A stretch of DNA of 64,000 nucleotides from Candidatus Magnetobacterium casense. Lineage in GTDB: Bacteria > Nitrospirota > Thermodesulfovibrionia > Thermodesulfovibrionales > Magnetobacteriaceae. Of the stretch, positions 42,596 to 51,705 are shown piece after piece. The position numbers were made by a program, and so were the translations under genes. The stretch covers positions 51,891-115,890 of the forward strand of contig NZ_JMFO01000008.1 of assembly GCF_000714715.1 (NCBI RefSeq), written 5' to 3'. The notes below the pieces were generated by a model, which had not been told where the DNA came from, ran no database searches, and saw only the letters and a list, made by a program, of their open reading frames with translations. Numbering within the stretch: position 1 is the first letter of the stretch; every line of letters starts with the position of its first letter.

Positions 42596-43063
42596 ATGGA
42601 TACCTTAACACAAGTAGATAACGACACGCTTGCATCCCGTGCCCTCTATGAGGTTGATTTTTATCAATGGGCGTTTCATAACGCCGACCTGTTGCGGCAG
42701 GGCAGGTTTGCAGAGATAGACCTGGAAAATATAATCGAGGAGCTGGAGAGCATGGCCAGAAGAGACAGACGAGAACTCTTGAGTCGATTAAAAGTGCTAA
42801 TAATGCACCTGTTAAAGTGGCAGTACCAACCAAATCGGCGTAGTGATAGTTGGCGTACAACAATAGGTAATCAAAGGGACGAGATAGAGCATCTACTTGA
42901 GGACAGCCCAAGCCTACAGCATAATATAGAAATAGTTATAGCTAAAGGATTTATAGAGGCTAAACGAATGTTTGAAGATGAGACGGGAATTAGCTCCAAT
43001 ACATTACCTGAGGCTTGCCCCTATACCTTTGAGCAGTTAATGGTTCGTAGTTTCTGGCCCTAA
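42596..43063 (+). CDS. DUF29 family protein
   Basis: A 155-residue DUF29 protein: ALYEVDFYQWAFHNADLLR, then DLENIIEELESMARRDRREL, LIMHLLKWQYQP and WRTTIGNQRDEIEHLLEDSP. It is all helical, with no known function; the family is common and multicopy in cyanobacteria and Nitrospirota. I take ATG 42596 rather than an earlier ATG at 42530, since homology to the neighbour begins there. The next gene is a close duplicate 4 bp downstream. Confidence 0.85.
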   Translation: MDTLTQVDNDTLASRALYEVDFYQWAFHNADLLRQGRFAEIDLENIIEELESMARRDRRELLSRLKVLIMHLLKWQYQPNRRSDSWRTTIGNQRDEIEHLLEDSPSLQHNIEIVIAKGFIEAKRMFEDETGISSNTLPEACPYTFEQLMVRSFWP

Positions 43064-43067
43064 TAAT

Positions 43068-43538
43068 ATGGATATCCTAACTCAAGCACATAACGATACG
43101 CTTCCATCCCGTGCCCTCTATGAGGTTGATTTTTATCAATGGGCGTTTCATAATGCCGACCTGTTGCGGCAGGGCAGGTTTGCAGAGATAGACCTGGAAA
43201 ATATAATCGAGGAGCTGGAGAGCATGGCCAGAAGAGACAGACGAGAACTTTTCAACCGATTAGCGGTATTAATAATGCATCTGCTAAAATGGCAGTACCA
43301 ACCAAAACGCCGTAGTGAAAGCTGGCGTACAACAATAGGTAATCAAAGAACAGAGATTGATTCTTTACTTGAGGACAGCCCAAGCCTGAAATACAATATA
43401 GAAACCGTTATCGCTAAGGGATTTATAGCAGCTAAACGAAAATTTGAAGTTGAAACAAAAATTAGCGCCAGTGAATTACCTGAGACCTGCCCCTACACCT
43501 TTGAGCAATTAATGGATTACAGCTTTTGGCCCGAATAA
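43068..43538 (+). CDS. DUF29 family protein, tandem duplicate
   Basis: A 156-residue protein nearly identical to the upstream DUF29 gene through the first 100 residues (same VDFYQWAFHNADLLRQGRFA core) and more diverged at the C-terminus (KFEVETKISASELPETCPYT). The DNA is also highly similar, so the duplication is fairly recent. A third copy survives only as a short 5' fragment just downstream. Confidence 0.85.
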   Translation: MDILTQAHNDTLPSRALYEVDFYQWAFHNADLLRQGRFAEIDLENIIEELESMARRDRRELFNRLAVLIMHLLKWQYQPKRRSESWRTTIGNQRTEIDSLLEDSPSLKYNIETVIAKGFIAAKRKFEVETKISASELPETCPYTFEQLMDYSFWPE

Positions 43539-43540
43539 CA

Positions 43541-43590
43541 CGGATACCTTAATGCAAGGAAATAACGACACGCTTACATCCCGTGTCCGA
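43541..43590 (+). pseudogene. 5' fragment of a third DUF29 copy
   Basis: The bases translate as DTLMQGNNDTLTSR, which matches the starts of the two DUF29 genes (DTLTQVDNDTLASR and DILTQAHNDTLPSR). The similarity ends after about 45 bp and a stop follows soon. It is the remnant of a third tandem copy or the recombination junction. Confidence 0.6.
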
Positions 43591-43634
43591 TGTCGCATTT
43601 GCAAGAGGCTCATATAGAAGACATCTGCGCTATG

Positions 43635-45215
43635 TTACTTGTTCATCGGCAGGTGGATCAAGAAGGACGCCCCGGCATCGGGCTTGTTTCTGACTGCGAT
43701 GCGACCACCCATCTTCTGGATAATGCCGCGGCTTACGGCAAGGCCGAGGCCTGTGCCCTTGCCCTCGGGTTTTGTCGTGAAAAACGGCTCAAAGATCGTA
43801 TCGAGGTTTCCCTCGGGGATGCCCGGCCCTGAGTCGGTAAACTCGATCTCTACCAGGTCGTTGTCATCTTCGCTGATACGCCTTGACTTGATAAACACCT
43901 TCCCTTTGCCCTCCAGGGCGTCGGCCGCATTTATCAGGAGATTGATGAAGACCTGTTCCAGTTGTGAGGGGTCTCCGGCGATCCTCGGCAGGTCAGGGTT
44001 AAGCTCCTTTGTGATGCTCATGTTGTGGAACCTGGCCTGGTTCTGCAGGATATTCAGTGCGCTGTCGATTGTCTTGTTAACGTCGAGATCGACCTTCTCC
44101 GATGGGATCGCACGCGAATAACCCAAGAGTACCGCTATGATGTTTGAACATTTTTCGGCCTGCTGGATGATCACCTCCAGGTCGTCCTTGTCCTGTTTGT
44201 TCTCTGCCGGGACGCGCTTTAACAGGAGCTGGGCAAAGATGATTATACCCGTCAAGGGGCTGTTTAACTCATGCGCAACGCCGGCCACCATCCTGCCCAG
44301 AGAGGCCAGTTTTTCCGTATGCATGTACTGCTCCTGGGTCTTTCTGACCTCACGGGCCTTCTGCTCCATGATTTCGGAGAGTTTCCTGGTCTTTTCCTGC
44401 AGATCGGATTTTTCAAACTTGAGGCTCCGTGTCATTTCGTTGTAAGCCCGTGCAAGGTCGCCGATCTCATCCTCACTGCCCTCCGCAAGCGAATGACTGT
44501 AGTACCCACGCGAGACCATCTTCAGCCCCTCGTACAGTAAGACCGACGGCTTGGTCACCAGCTTTGACAACATCATGTACAGGGATACCAGTATCAACGC
44601 GGCAAAGATCGTCCCGTAGATAACGGCGTCGATGTTGCGTGCCCTGATCATGTCATAGGTGCTGCCCAAGGGCAGTTCCGCCTCCAGGATGCCGTTTATC
44701 TTAACTCGCTCATCGTGGACGTGACAGGGGGCCGTGTAGCAGCTCTGTTCGTTCTTGATGGGTATAAAGGCGCGCAGATGCTGACTTTCATCGGTGATGT
44801 ACCAGTTCTGCCTAAGCTCCTTGAAACTGTATACGCCTTTGATATCGTTTGTGTGACACTCCTGGCAGATACGCGCCTTATCACCCACGGTCTTGCCAAG
44901 CTCGTTTTTGTCGGAGGAGAACTTGATGTTGCCATGATGGTCCAGGAGTCTCAGCGTGGGTATCTTTTTGATATTGCCCACGTTTTCAATAGTTTTCTGT
45001 ATCTGCTCCTTGTGGCTGACGAGCATGTTGTAGTTGATGCTGCTACGGATGATCTCAAGGTAGGACAGCGTCTCCTCCGTCTTGTTGCTGATCACTTCAC
45101 TGTTGGCACTGATTATAAACTTGTACCAGAACACCACGCCCCACAGCAACAATAGGGCGCTCACTAAAATTATTGTCTTCCAGCTCAATGAGCTGCGAAT
45201 CATTCTTAACAACAT
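43635..45215 (-). CDS. Sensor histidine kinase with periplasmic haem-c-type motifs
   Basis: A 526-residue membrane kinase if started at ATG 45215. A TTG at 45257 is in frame but precedes the predicted transcription start. Two membrane helices (about 13-36 and 195-220) bracket a periplasmic sensor domain with CQECH (117-121, a CxxCH haem-c motif) and CYTAPCH (159-165, CX4CH). A HAMP domain and coiled coil follow. HisKA has GVAHELNSPLTG and the ATPase has NLLINAADALEG, DSGPGIPE and GTGLGLAVSRGI. It may sense redox state or a gas through haem. No response regulator is adjacent. Confidence 0.9.
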   Translation of the reverse strand: MLLRMIRSSLSWKTIILVSALLLLWGVVFWYKFIISANSEVISNKTEETLSYLEIIRSSINYNMLVSHKEQIQKTIENVGNIKKIPTLRLLDHHGNIKFSSDKNELGKTVGDKARICQECHTNDIKGVYSFKELRQNWYITDESQHLRAFIPIKNEQSCYTAPCHVHDERVKINGILEAELPLGSTYDMIRARNIDAVIYGTIFAALILVSLYMMLSKLVTKPSVLLYEGLKMVSRGYYSHSLAEGSEDEIGDLARAYNEMTRSLKFEKSDLQEKTRKLSEIMEQKAREVRKTQEQYMHTEKLASLGRMVAGVAHELNSPLTGIIIFAQLLLKRVPAENKQDKDDLEVIIQQAEKCSNIIAVLLGYSRAIPSEKVDLDVNKTIDSALNILQNQARFHNMSITKELNPDLPRIAGDPSQLEQVFINLLINAADALEGKGKVFIKSRRISEDDNDLVEIEFTDSGPGIPEGNLDTIFEPFFTTKPEGKGTGLGLAVSRGIIQKMGGRIAVRNKPDAGASFLIHLPMNK

Positions 45216-45248
45216 GGCTCCATTAAATACATAATATGTTTGCAATCT

Positions 45249-45279
45249 ATTATACAACTATTCTTACAGGTTATGTCGA
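45249..45279 (-). promoter_or_regulatory. Putative promoter of the sensor kinase gene
   Basis: On the minus strand TCGACA (45279-45274), a 19-bp spacer and a perfect TATAAT (45254-45249). Transcription would start near 45242, about 27 nt before the preferred ATG at 45215. Confidence 0.45.
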
Positions 45280-45485
45280 TATTTTTTTCTTGCCGTAAGA
45301 AATACCGGTAGCACCACAATCAACCGTGGTTACTTGGAAGGCTATACATATCTTATAGTTTCCGGCGCTCAATACCTTAAAGAAGTGAGGTATTGCAAAC
45401 AACGGTGGGAATGCTGTCAGAGTCAGGTTGATATTTTCAGCGATTATAGTTTAATATAATTATACAGAGAAGCAAGGAGGTTGCT

Positions 45486-45770
45486 ATGTTAACTACAATT
45501 AAGGCAAGATTTATCCATGGTGTCTTTGAACCCTTAGATGATATCGAGCTGCAAGAAGGTACTGAAGTAAACATAACTATCGAAGATATAAAAGATTCCC
45601 GCTCATATTTCCGGATTAACCAGTGGCAGGAAAGAGAAAGAGAGGCTGATGAAGCGTTGGCAAAGGGTGAGTATGTTGAATTTGATAATGTCGAGGATGC
45701 CTTTGAATGGCTAAGGAGTCCGGACTCTGAAAAGTGGCTAAAAAACTTAAATTATCAAAATACTTTATAA
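45486..45770 (+). CDS. DUF104/AF2212-like antitoxin-type protein
   Basis: A 94-residue protein. The N-terminal IKARFIHGVFEPLDDIELQE and EGTEVNITIED match the DUF104 antitoxin domain, a small beta-barrel. The C-terminal half is charged and helical (ADEALAKGEYVEFDNVEDAF), as in antitoxins that wrap RelE-type toxins. It has an AAGGAGG ribosome site. Its end overlaps the next gene by 37 bp, typical of an antitoxin-toxin pair. Confidence 0.8.
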   Translation: MLTTIKARFIHGVFEPLDDIELQEGTEVNITIEDIKDSRSYFRINQWQEREREADEALAKGEYVEFDNVEDAFEWLRSPDSEKWLKNLNYQNTL

Positions 45771-45997
45771 TCGATTACTCTAAACTCCCAACGGAAATAC
45801 AAGACAAGGTGGACAAGCAACTTCGCCATCTACAAGAAAACCCTGCCCATCCATCTCTAAACGTACACTTACTTCAAAGGGCTGCCGGAATATGGGAAGG
45901 ATATGTTGACCATCAATACCGATTCACTTATCAAATAGAAGGCGAGTTTTATGTCCTCAGAAGGGTTGGCAAACACGATGTGATAAAAAAGCCATAG
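45734..45997 (+). CDS. RelE-like toxin
   Basis: An 87-residue protein of the RelE/ParE superfamily: LPTEIQDKVDKQLRHLQENP, then AAGIWEGYVDHQYRFTYQI and VLRRVGKHDVIKK. The GIWEGYVDHQYRF segment matches the strand with the RelE-type basic and aromatic residues. It is probably a ribosome-dependent mRNA endonuclease held in check by the upstream DUF104 protein. The start overlaps the antitoxin gene. Confidence 0.82.
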   Translation: MAKKLKLSKYFIIDYSKLPTEIQDKVDKQLRHLQENPAHPSLNVHLLQRAAGIWEGYVDHQYRFTYQIEGEFYVLRRVGKHDVIKKP

Positions 45998-46090
45998 TGC
46001 ATATTTCTGCTACATTCTCTTTGTCAAGTAAGAGGATGGGGGGCGGCCCCTCCCCGTGAAAAGTTTATGCACTCATGAAAAAAATAACTA

Positions 46091-46119
46091 TTGACAAAAG
46101 TGTTTTTTTTATGTACCTT
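46091..46119 (+). promoter_or_regulatory. Possible promoter within the long rho leader region
   Basis: A perfect TTGACA at 46091-46096 has a weak -10 candidate TACCTT 17 bp downstream. The gene-free stretch 45998-46303 also contains an R2-like GC palindrome fragment (46033-46060) and otherwise A+T-rich DNA. A leader of about 175 nt before rho would leave room for autoregulation, which is known for rho genes. Confidence 0.35.
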
Positions 46120-46303
46120 TTAACTATATAAGAGTAAAATGATCTATAGATTATTAGCTATCATAAACAGCCAAGTTGCAAATACATAAATAAAACCTGC
46201 CAATTCTTTTAAGGCATAAAAAAATAACCACAATGGGGTATTTAGGACATAAATATCAACAAGGGCTGCGTAACTGCGGCAGCACAGAAAAAGGAGCTAT
46301 TTT

Positions 46304-47563
46304 ATGAGCAACATAGCAATTGCAGAATTGCAGGAAAAAGACATCGAGGAGCTGACTAACGTAGCCGAAGGCCTCAATGTCGAGGGCGCTTCAAACATGA
46401 GAAAGCAGGATTTAATTTTTGCGATCCTGCAGGCACAGGCGCAGATGACGGGAAACCTCTTTGCCGAAGGGGTGCTTGAGATATTGGCCGACGGGTTTGG
46501 GTTTTTGAGGTCGCCCGACTACAGTTATCTGCCCGGTCCGGATGACATCTACGTTTCTCCATCACAGATACGGCGATTCAGTCTGCGCACCGGAGAGCTG
46601 GTATCGGGGCAGGTGCGACCACCAAAGGAAAACGAACGATACTTTGCCCTGCTCAAGGTCGAGGCAATCAACCACCAGAGTCCCGAAGAAAACGCAAGCA
46701 GACCGCTATTTGACAACCTCACGCCATACTACCCCACCGAACGCCTGATCCTCGAATACGACAGCGGGGACTACTCCACGCGGGTCATGGAGCTGATAAC
46801 CCCCATCGGTAAGGGACAGAGAGGGATCATCGTGGCCGCCCCACGCACTGGTAAAACGATGCTCCTGCAGTCGATAGCCAAGGCTGTCAAGAAAAACCAC
46901 AAGGAAGTACACCTCATTATTCTCCTCATAGACGAGCGTCCCGAGGAAGTCACCGACTGGAAGCGACAGGTGCAACAGGCAGAGATCATCAGTTCCACCT
47001 TCGATGAGCCACCCAACAGACACTGCCAGGTGGCCGAAATGGTCATCAACAGGGCCAAGAGACTCGTCGAAAGCAAAAAAGACGTCGTCATACTCCTGGA
47101 CAGCATAACGCGCCTGGCTCGTGCCTACAACGCCGTTATCCCAGCCAGCGGTAAGGTGCTCTCAGGCGGACTGGATGCCAACGCACTACAGAAACCAAAA
47201 CGATTCTTCGGTACGGCCAGAAACATAGAAACCGGCGGCAGTCTCACCATCATCGCCACCGCACTGGTAGACACCGGAAGCAGGATGGATGACGTCATAT
47301 TTGAAGAGTTCAAGGGTACGGGAAACATGGAGCTGCACCTGGACAGAAAACTCGTTGACAAACGCATATTCCCAAGCATTGATATCAACACCTCCGGTAC
47401 CAGAAAAGAAGAACTACTCGTCAGCAAGGATGTCCTCAACAAAATGTGGGTCCTACGCAAGGTACTAAACCCTCTCAGCAGCGTAGAAAGCATGGAGTTC
47501 TTAATGGCAAAACTCAGAAACACAAAGGCAAACAAGGATTTCCTAGAAATGATGAATAAATAG
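46304..47563 (+). CDS. rho: Transcription termination factor Rho
   Basis: A 419-residue Rho, the hexameric RNA helicase that ends transcription. The N-terminal Rho-N helical domain (about 5-45) is followed by the cold-shock-like RNA-binding domain ([20 protein letters not shown], near 65-85). The P-loop is [16 protein letters not shown] near residue 175 and Walker B is [13 protein letters not shown] near 265. The Q-loop/R-loop region [17 protein letters not shown] is intact. An AAGGAGC ribosome site precedes the ATG. Length is standard. Confidence 0.97.
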   Translation: MSNIAIAELQEKDIEELTNVAEGLNVEGASNMRKQDLIFAILQAQAQMTGNLFAEGVLEILADGFGFLRSPDYSYLPGPDDIYVSPSQIRRFSLRTGELVSGQVRPPKENERYFALLKVEAINHQSPEENASRPLFDNLTPYYPTERLILEYDSGDYSTRVMELITPIGKGQRGIIVAAPRTGKTMLLQSIAKAVKKNHKEVHLIILLIDERPEEVTDWKRQVQQAEIISSTFDEPPNRHCQVAEMVINRAKRLVESKKDVVILLDSITRLARAYNAVIPASGKVLSGGLDANALQKPKRFFGTARNIETGGSLTIIATALVDTGSRMDDVIFEEFKGTGNMELHLDRKLVDKRIFPSIDINTSGTRKEELLVSKDVLNKMWVLRKVLNPLSSVESMEFLMAKLRNTKANKDFLEMMNK

Positions 47564-47650
47564 ATGACGAATAAACTGGCGAACACGTAGCATCAACGCC
47601 GTCCGCACAGGACTATCTCCACCGTAACAGAGACCCTTAAAAAAATGATG

Positions 47651-47680
47651 TTGACAATTGACAGGCAATTAAGGTATAAA
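47651..47680 (+). promoter_or_regulatory. Strong putative promoter of the nuo operon
   Basis: TTGACA (47651-47656), an 18-bp spacer and TATAAA (47675-47680). A second, overlapping TTGACA lies at 47658. The nuoA ATG begins 9 nt after the -10 box, so the leader would be about 3 nt. No Shine-Dalgarno precedes nuoA. Confidence 0.6.
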
Positions 47681-47689
47681 AAATAACTT

Positions 47690-48061
47690 ATGCCTGGGAC
47701 ATATTTACCAGAAGGGTACTTGGCCATAATGGTCTTTCTGATGATAGCCTTTGCCTTTGCGCTTGGCAGTCTGATGTTTGGCTACCTGGTAAGGCCACGG
47801 AGACCCTATGCCGAAAAGCTATCTACGTATGAGTCAGGGATCCCCCCTGAGGGTGAGCCGCGACAGAGGTTTTCGATCAAGTACTACATAGTCGCTATAC
47901 TCTTTGTGGTCTTTGATGTAGAGGCAGTGTTTTTGTATCCGTGGGCGGTGGTGTTTGACAAGATCGGTTTATTTGCCTTTGTTGAGATGGCGATCTTTAT
48001 TGCCGTGTTGGCAGCCGGGTATGTGTATGCCTGGAAAAAAGGGGCGCTCGATTGGGAATAA
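47690..48061 (+). CDS. nuoA: NADH-quinone oxidoreductase subunit A
   Basis: A 123-residue NuoA (ND3) with three membrane helices and the conserved loop KLSTYESGIPPEGEPRQRFS, the second helix starting KYYIVAILFVVFDVEAVFLYP. It is part of the proton-pumping membrane arm of complex I. It is the first gene of nuoABCD and lies 10 nt after a good -10 box. Confidence 0.95.
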   Translation: MPGTYLPEGYLAIMVFLMIAFAFALGSLMFGYLVRPRRPYAEKLSTYESGIPPEGEPRQRFSIKYYIVAILFVVFDVEAVFLYPWAVVFDKIGLFAFVEMAIFIAVLAAGYVYAWKKGALDWE

Positions 48062-48118
48062 TAATTTATTTGGACAAGGATGACTTTTCTTGTATAACTT
48101 GTATAATTTAGGTAGGCT

Positions 48119-48652
48119 ATGGCGGATTCATCTGTACCACTTGTAGAGGTAGAGGATGGTATTAAGGTAATACCCGGGGCAAATGTCATCGTTGCACAGT
48201 TGGAAAAGCTCCAGATAGACAAGCTGATCAACTGGGGCAGAAAGTCTTCGTTGTGGCCAATGACTTTTGGCCTGGCCTGCTGTGCCATTGAGATGATGGC
48301 AACGGGGGCAAGCCACTACGACCTGGACAGGTTCGGTATAATATTCAGGGCCTCACCACGACAGGCCGACTGCATCATAGTGGCCGGAACGGTTACCAAA
48401 AAAATGGCGCCCATTGTCCGAAAGGTCTACGATCAGATGCCCGAACCAAAGTACGTCATAGCGATGGGCAGTTGTGCCTGCTCCGGTAACGTCTACCGTA
48501 CATACAGCGTGGTGCAGGGCTGTGATACCTTCCTGCCCGTAGACGTCTACATACCGGGTTGTCCGCCACGACCGGAGGCCCTTATGCACGGCATCATCAA
48601 GCTGCAGGAACTCATATCCAAGGAGACAATGCGATGGACCCCGCTGAAATAG
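48119..48652 (+). CDS. nuoB: NADH-quinone oxidoreductase subunit B
   Basis: A 177-residue NuoB (PSST), which carries the terminal iron-sulfur cluster N2 next to the quinone site. Ligands lie in [20 protein letters not shown] and [10 protein letters not shown]. The gene lies 57 bp after nuoA and overlaps nuoC by 19 bp. Length and motifs are normal. Confidence 0.96.
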   Translation: MADSSVPLVEVEDGIKVIPGANVIVAQLEKLQIDKLINWGRKSSLWPMTFGLACCAIEMMATGASHYDLDRFGIIFRASPRQADCIIVAGTVTKKMAPIVRKVYDQMPEPKYVIAMGSCACSGNVYRTYSVVQGCDTFLPVDVYIPGCPPRPEALMHGIIKLQELISKETMRWTPLK

Positions 48653-49176
48653 CAGCAGAACTCAAAGAACGATTTGCCGATGAGGTCGTCCACATAAGCA
48701 AGTTCAGAGGGCAGGTGGGCGTGTATCTGAAAAGGACTCGTATCGTCGATATTGCCCGATATCTGCATGATGCTCCACAGTACAGCTTTGATTACTTAAA
48801 AGACCTCTGCGGGGTTGACTACATGGATATAAAGGTGCCACGCTTTGAGGTGGTCTATCACCTGTACTCCGTGCGTCATAGGCATATGCTGAGATTAAAC
48901 GTGCAGGTGTCTGAAAACGCCCCCGATATAGACAGCGTAGTGGACATATGGACTGGTGCCAACTGGCACGAGCGTGAGTGCTACGACATGTATGGTATAG
49001 TGTTTAATAATCACCCCGACCTCAGAAGAATCCTCATGCCCGAGGACTGGGAAGGTCATCCGCAGCGAAAGGACTATCCCACGGCGGGTCCGGAAGAGGA
49101 ATGGCGCGGATTTAAAGAGGTCGAAAGAAAGGCCGAGGAGTTTAAGAAGTACCAATGGAACCAGACAAAGACCTGA
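48634..49176 (+). CDS. nuoC: NADH-quinone oxidoreductase subunit C
   Basis: A 180-residue NuoC (30-kDa subunit). I chose the start [14 protein letters not shown] at 48634, which follows AAGGAG; an earlier ATG at 48559 lies inside nuoB. Typical motifs are [37 protein letters not shown] and [13 protein letters not shown]. It overlaps nuoD by 22 bp. NuoC and NuoD are separate here, not fused. Confidence 0.95.
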   Translation: MDPAEIAAELKERFADEVVHISKFRGQVGVYLKRTRIVDIARYLHDAPQYSFDYLKDLCGVDYMDIKVPRFEVVYHLYSVRHRHMLRLNVQVSENAPDIDSVVDIWTGANWHERECYDMYGIVFNNHPDLRRILMPEDWEGHPQRKDYPTAGPEEEWRGFKEVERKAEEFKKYQWNQTKT

Positions 49177-50348
49177 ACACACGCGAGATGGTCATAAACA
49201 TGGGACCGCAGCATCCCTCAACACACGGCGTGCTGCGACTCAAACTCAAGGTGGATGGCGAAACGGTCGTCAAGTGTACCCCATACGTGGGATATCTGCA
49301 CAGGGGAACCGAAAAACTCGCCGAATCCATGACCTACATACAGGTGATCCCGCTGACCGACAGACTTGACTACATCTCATCGATGACCAACAACGTCGGA
49401 TACTGTCTTGCGGTTGAGAGGCTTTTTGACATAAACGTCCCCCTGAGGGCAAAGTACATCCGAACGATGGTCAGCGAACTGTCGCGGATATCGAGCCACC
49501 TGTTGTGGCTTGCCACACATGCCCTTGACATCGGGGCGATGACCGTATTCTTGTATGCCTTCAGAGAGAGGGAGTGCATTATCGACCTCTTTGAGATGCT
49601 GACCGGGGCACGTCTGACGGTAACTTATCCGCGCATAGGCGGGGTAAAGATCGATGTGACCCAGGAGTTCATAGACACGGCCTATGCCTTTGCAGAGGGC
49701 TTCCCGGAGAAGATACAAGAGTATGAGACGCTTATAAACGTAAACAGGATATGGCTTAAGAGAACCGTAGGGGTGGGCATTATCTCACCGGAGGAGGCCA
49801 TCAGCTGGGGCTTTTCCGGGGCAACGCTCAGGGGCTGCGGGGTCAACTACGACGTCCGTAAGCACTTCCCATACGATGCCTACGACCTGGTTGAATTTGA
49901 CGTCCCCGTCGGCAAAAACGGCGACGTATATGACCGTTACCTCTGCAGACTCGAAGAACTGCGGCAGTCAACGAGGATCGTCAAACAGTGCATCGAGGCA
50001 CTGCCTCGTGGACCGATCATGGCCCCGGATGCACCAAAGTTCACGCTACCGGCAAAAGACAAGGTCCTCGGCGACATGGAGTCCCTCATACATCACTTCA
50101 TGCTCATGACAAAAGGCCCCATGACGGCCCCAAAGGGTGAAGTATACGTGGCAATAGAGGCCCCAAAGGGTGAACTGGGATTTTACATCGTCAGCGACGG
50201 TACCGGTAAGCCCTACAGGATGCGCATACGCTCACCATCCTTTGTGCATGTCTCGGCGTTGCCGCGATTGTGCGAGGGCAGGCTGTTGGCCGACGTGGTC
50301 GCCAATATCGGAACGATTGACGTGGTGCTGGGCGAGTGCGACAGATAG
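49155..50348 (+). CDS. nuoD: NADH-quinone oxidoreductase subunit D
   Basis: A 397-residue NuoD (49-kDa subunit) that forms the quinone-binding pocket with NuoB. It has [34 protein letters not shown], RDYxF-like and IAYxC-like regions, and the C-terminal [20 protein letters not shown], then RIRSPSFVH. It ends nuoABCD; after it the order is broken by a cNMP-binding protein before nuoE. Confidence 0.96.
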   Translation: MEPDKDLNTREMVINMGPQHPSTHGVLRLKLKVDGETVVKCTPYVGYLHRGTEKLAESMTYIQVIPLTDRLDYISSMTNNVGYCLAVERLFDINVPLRAKYIRTMVSELSRISSHLLWLATHALDIGAMTVFLYAFRERECIIDLFEMLTGARLTVTYPRIGGVKIDVTQEFIDTAYAFAEGFPEKIQEYETLINVNRIWLKRTVGVGIISPEEAISWGFSGATLRGCGVNYDVRKHFPYDAYDLVEFDVPVGKNGDVYDRYLCRLEELRQSTRIVKQCIEALPRGPIMAPDAPKFTLPAKDKVLGDMESLIHHFMLMTKGPMTAPKGEVYVAIEAPKGELGFYIVSDGTGKPYRMRIRSPSFVHVSALPRLCEGRLLADVVANIGTIDVVLGECDR

Positions 50349-50381
50349 TTTGGATTCAAGGATTAGACTCAGAACGAGAGG

Positions 50382-50858
50382 TTGCTGATGGATTATAGCG
50401 AGGTTTTTGAGAGATTTGATATATTCGAGGGCCTTGACGGCGATGAACAAAGGATGTTAAGTGCATTCTTCGTCAGAGGCTCATATAAGACCGGAGAAGT
50501 AATATACGATGAGGCACAGGAGGGCGGGACGCTATATCTGTTGATGAAGGGGCGGGTTAGGGTCTGTCGTCGAACAAAGGACTCGGAACTACTGCCCTAT
50601 GCAACGGTGGCTGAAGGTGAGACGTTCGGGGTGATGTCGTTTATAGACGGCACCAACCACGCAGCCATAACAATGGCCGATAATGACGTTGAGGTCGTAA
50701 AGATTAGAAAAATAGACTTTGAATCACTGTCCTTAAACGACCCCGTGATGGCGGCAAAGGTCTATAAGCGGATCGGTGTGCATTTGTGCGAAATCATCCG
50801 GGACATGAACAAACAGTACATGGACCTGTCAACGTATCTGTTTTCAAAGGGCAGGTAG
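50382..50858 (+). CDS. Cyclic nucleotide-binding domain protein without DNA-binding domain
   Basis: A 158-residue single cNMP-binding domain of the Crp fold (YDEAQEGGTLYLLMKGRVRV, then ATVAEGETFGVMSFIDGTNH) followed by a C-terminal helix (about 130-158). The helix-turn-helix of Crp/Fnr regulators is absent, so it probably acts on a protein partner. It lies between nuoD and nuoE on the same strand, 33 bp after nuoD. That position suggests a role linked to complex I or to energy state, but this is inference. Confidence 0.85.
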   Translation: MLMDYSEVFERFDIFEGLDGDEQRMLSAFFVRGSYKTGEVIYDEAQEGGTLYLLMKGRVRVCRRTKDSELLPYATVAEGETFGVMSFIDGTNHAAITMADNDVEVVKIRKIDFESLSLNDPVMAAKVYKRIGVHLCEIIRDMNKQYMDLSTYLFSKGR

Positions 50859-50930
50859 GCCGGCAGCAGGCAGGGCGGCAGGCATGGCAGGTGGGCTATT
50901 AGTAGGCATGAACGCAAGGTAGGAACAACA

Positions 50931-51404
50931 ATGGACGATACAAAGAGTGAGGCCCTAATGGGCAGGATCAAGGAGATAAAGGGGCGTTATCCAACGCACC
51001 AGGGGGCGGTTCTGCCGTCGTTGTATGCGGCAGAGGAGGTCTATGGGTGGCTCAGTGATGAGGCCATGCGTGAGGTCTCAACACACACGGCCGTGCCCGC
51101 TGCCGAAATCAAGGGGGTTGCGACCTTCTATGCGATGTACAAGACCAGACCAATGGGCAGGCATGTCATACAACTCTGCACCAACATTTCGTGCATGATA
51201 GCCAGGTCGGATGAACTCGTTGAGGCGTTGAGGCAGGAGTATGCCCTGGAGCCTGGCGGTACCACCGAAGATGGCCGCTTTTCGCTCGTAATCATGGAGT
51301 GCATCGGAGCCTGCGGCACTGCCCCGGCCATGTTGGTTGACTCCACGCCATACGACAGCCTGACCAGGGAAAAAATGCTCGCCATCCTCCAAGAGTACAG
51401 GTAG
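50931..51404 (+). CDS. nuoE: NADH-quinone oxidoreductase subunit E (thioredoxin-like [2Fe-2S])
   Basis: A 157-residue NuoE/HoxE-type protein. The [2Fe-2S] ligands are two Cys in QLCTNISCM and two in ECIGACGTAP, giving the standard C-x4-C and C-x3-C pattern. The N-terminal helix bundle includes LPSLYAAEEVYGWL. It passes electrons from FMN/NuoF. No nuoF or nuoG follows, so its partners must be elsewhere, or it serves a related hydrogenase or formate dehydrogenase. Confidence 0.92.
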   Translation: MDDTKSEALMGRIKEIKGRYPTHQGAVLPSLYAAEEVYGWLSDEAMREVSTHTAVPAAEIKGVATFYAMYKTRPMGRHVIQLCTNISCMIARSDELVEALRQEYALEPGGTTEDGRFSLVIMECIGACGTAPAMLVDSTPYDSLTREKMLAILQEYR

Positions 51405-51450
51405 GTTTTTTTATGCTATAGTAAAAGCACAGACGATAAATGAGACATAA

Positions 51451-51660
51451 ATGTATATCAACTATAACGACAGAGGAGACATCCTGTATCTCAGGCTGGA
51501 CGACAGACCGCAGGATGTTATAAATAAACGTATTTCAGAAGATATAGTCCTTGACATCGGCTCGGATGATAAGATTGTTGCCATAGAAATTATAAACGCG
51601 TCGCAAAAAATACAGTTAGACCGCTTGTTGCCTGTGAAATATGATTTATTAGCGACATAA
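51451..51660 (+). CDS. DUF2283 family protein
   Basis: A 69-residue DUF2283 protein: INYNDRGDILYLRLDDRP, then SEDIVLDIGSDDKIVAIEII and a short helix. The family is small, beta-rich, of unknown function and often found near toxin genes; no toxin gene is next to this one. Confidence 0.8.
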   Translation: MYINYNDRGDILYLRLDDRPQDVINKRISEDIVLDIGSDDKIVAIEIINASQKIQLDRLLPVKYDLLAT

Positions 51661-51705
51661 GGCAAAACACAGGAGGTCTGTTGGCATAGGAGTTAAGCTT
51701 ACGTA

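Noticed and set aside
43602..43620. Short match TTTGCAAGAGGCTCATAT near 43602 and, with one change, near 52973
   Set aside because: Only about 18 bp with no further flanking similarity; too little to define a repeat family.
45216..45257. TTG at 45257 as start of the sensor kinase
   Set aside because: A perfect TATAAT lies at 45254-45249 on the same strand, so this TTG would be upstream of the transcript start.
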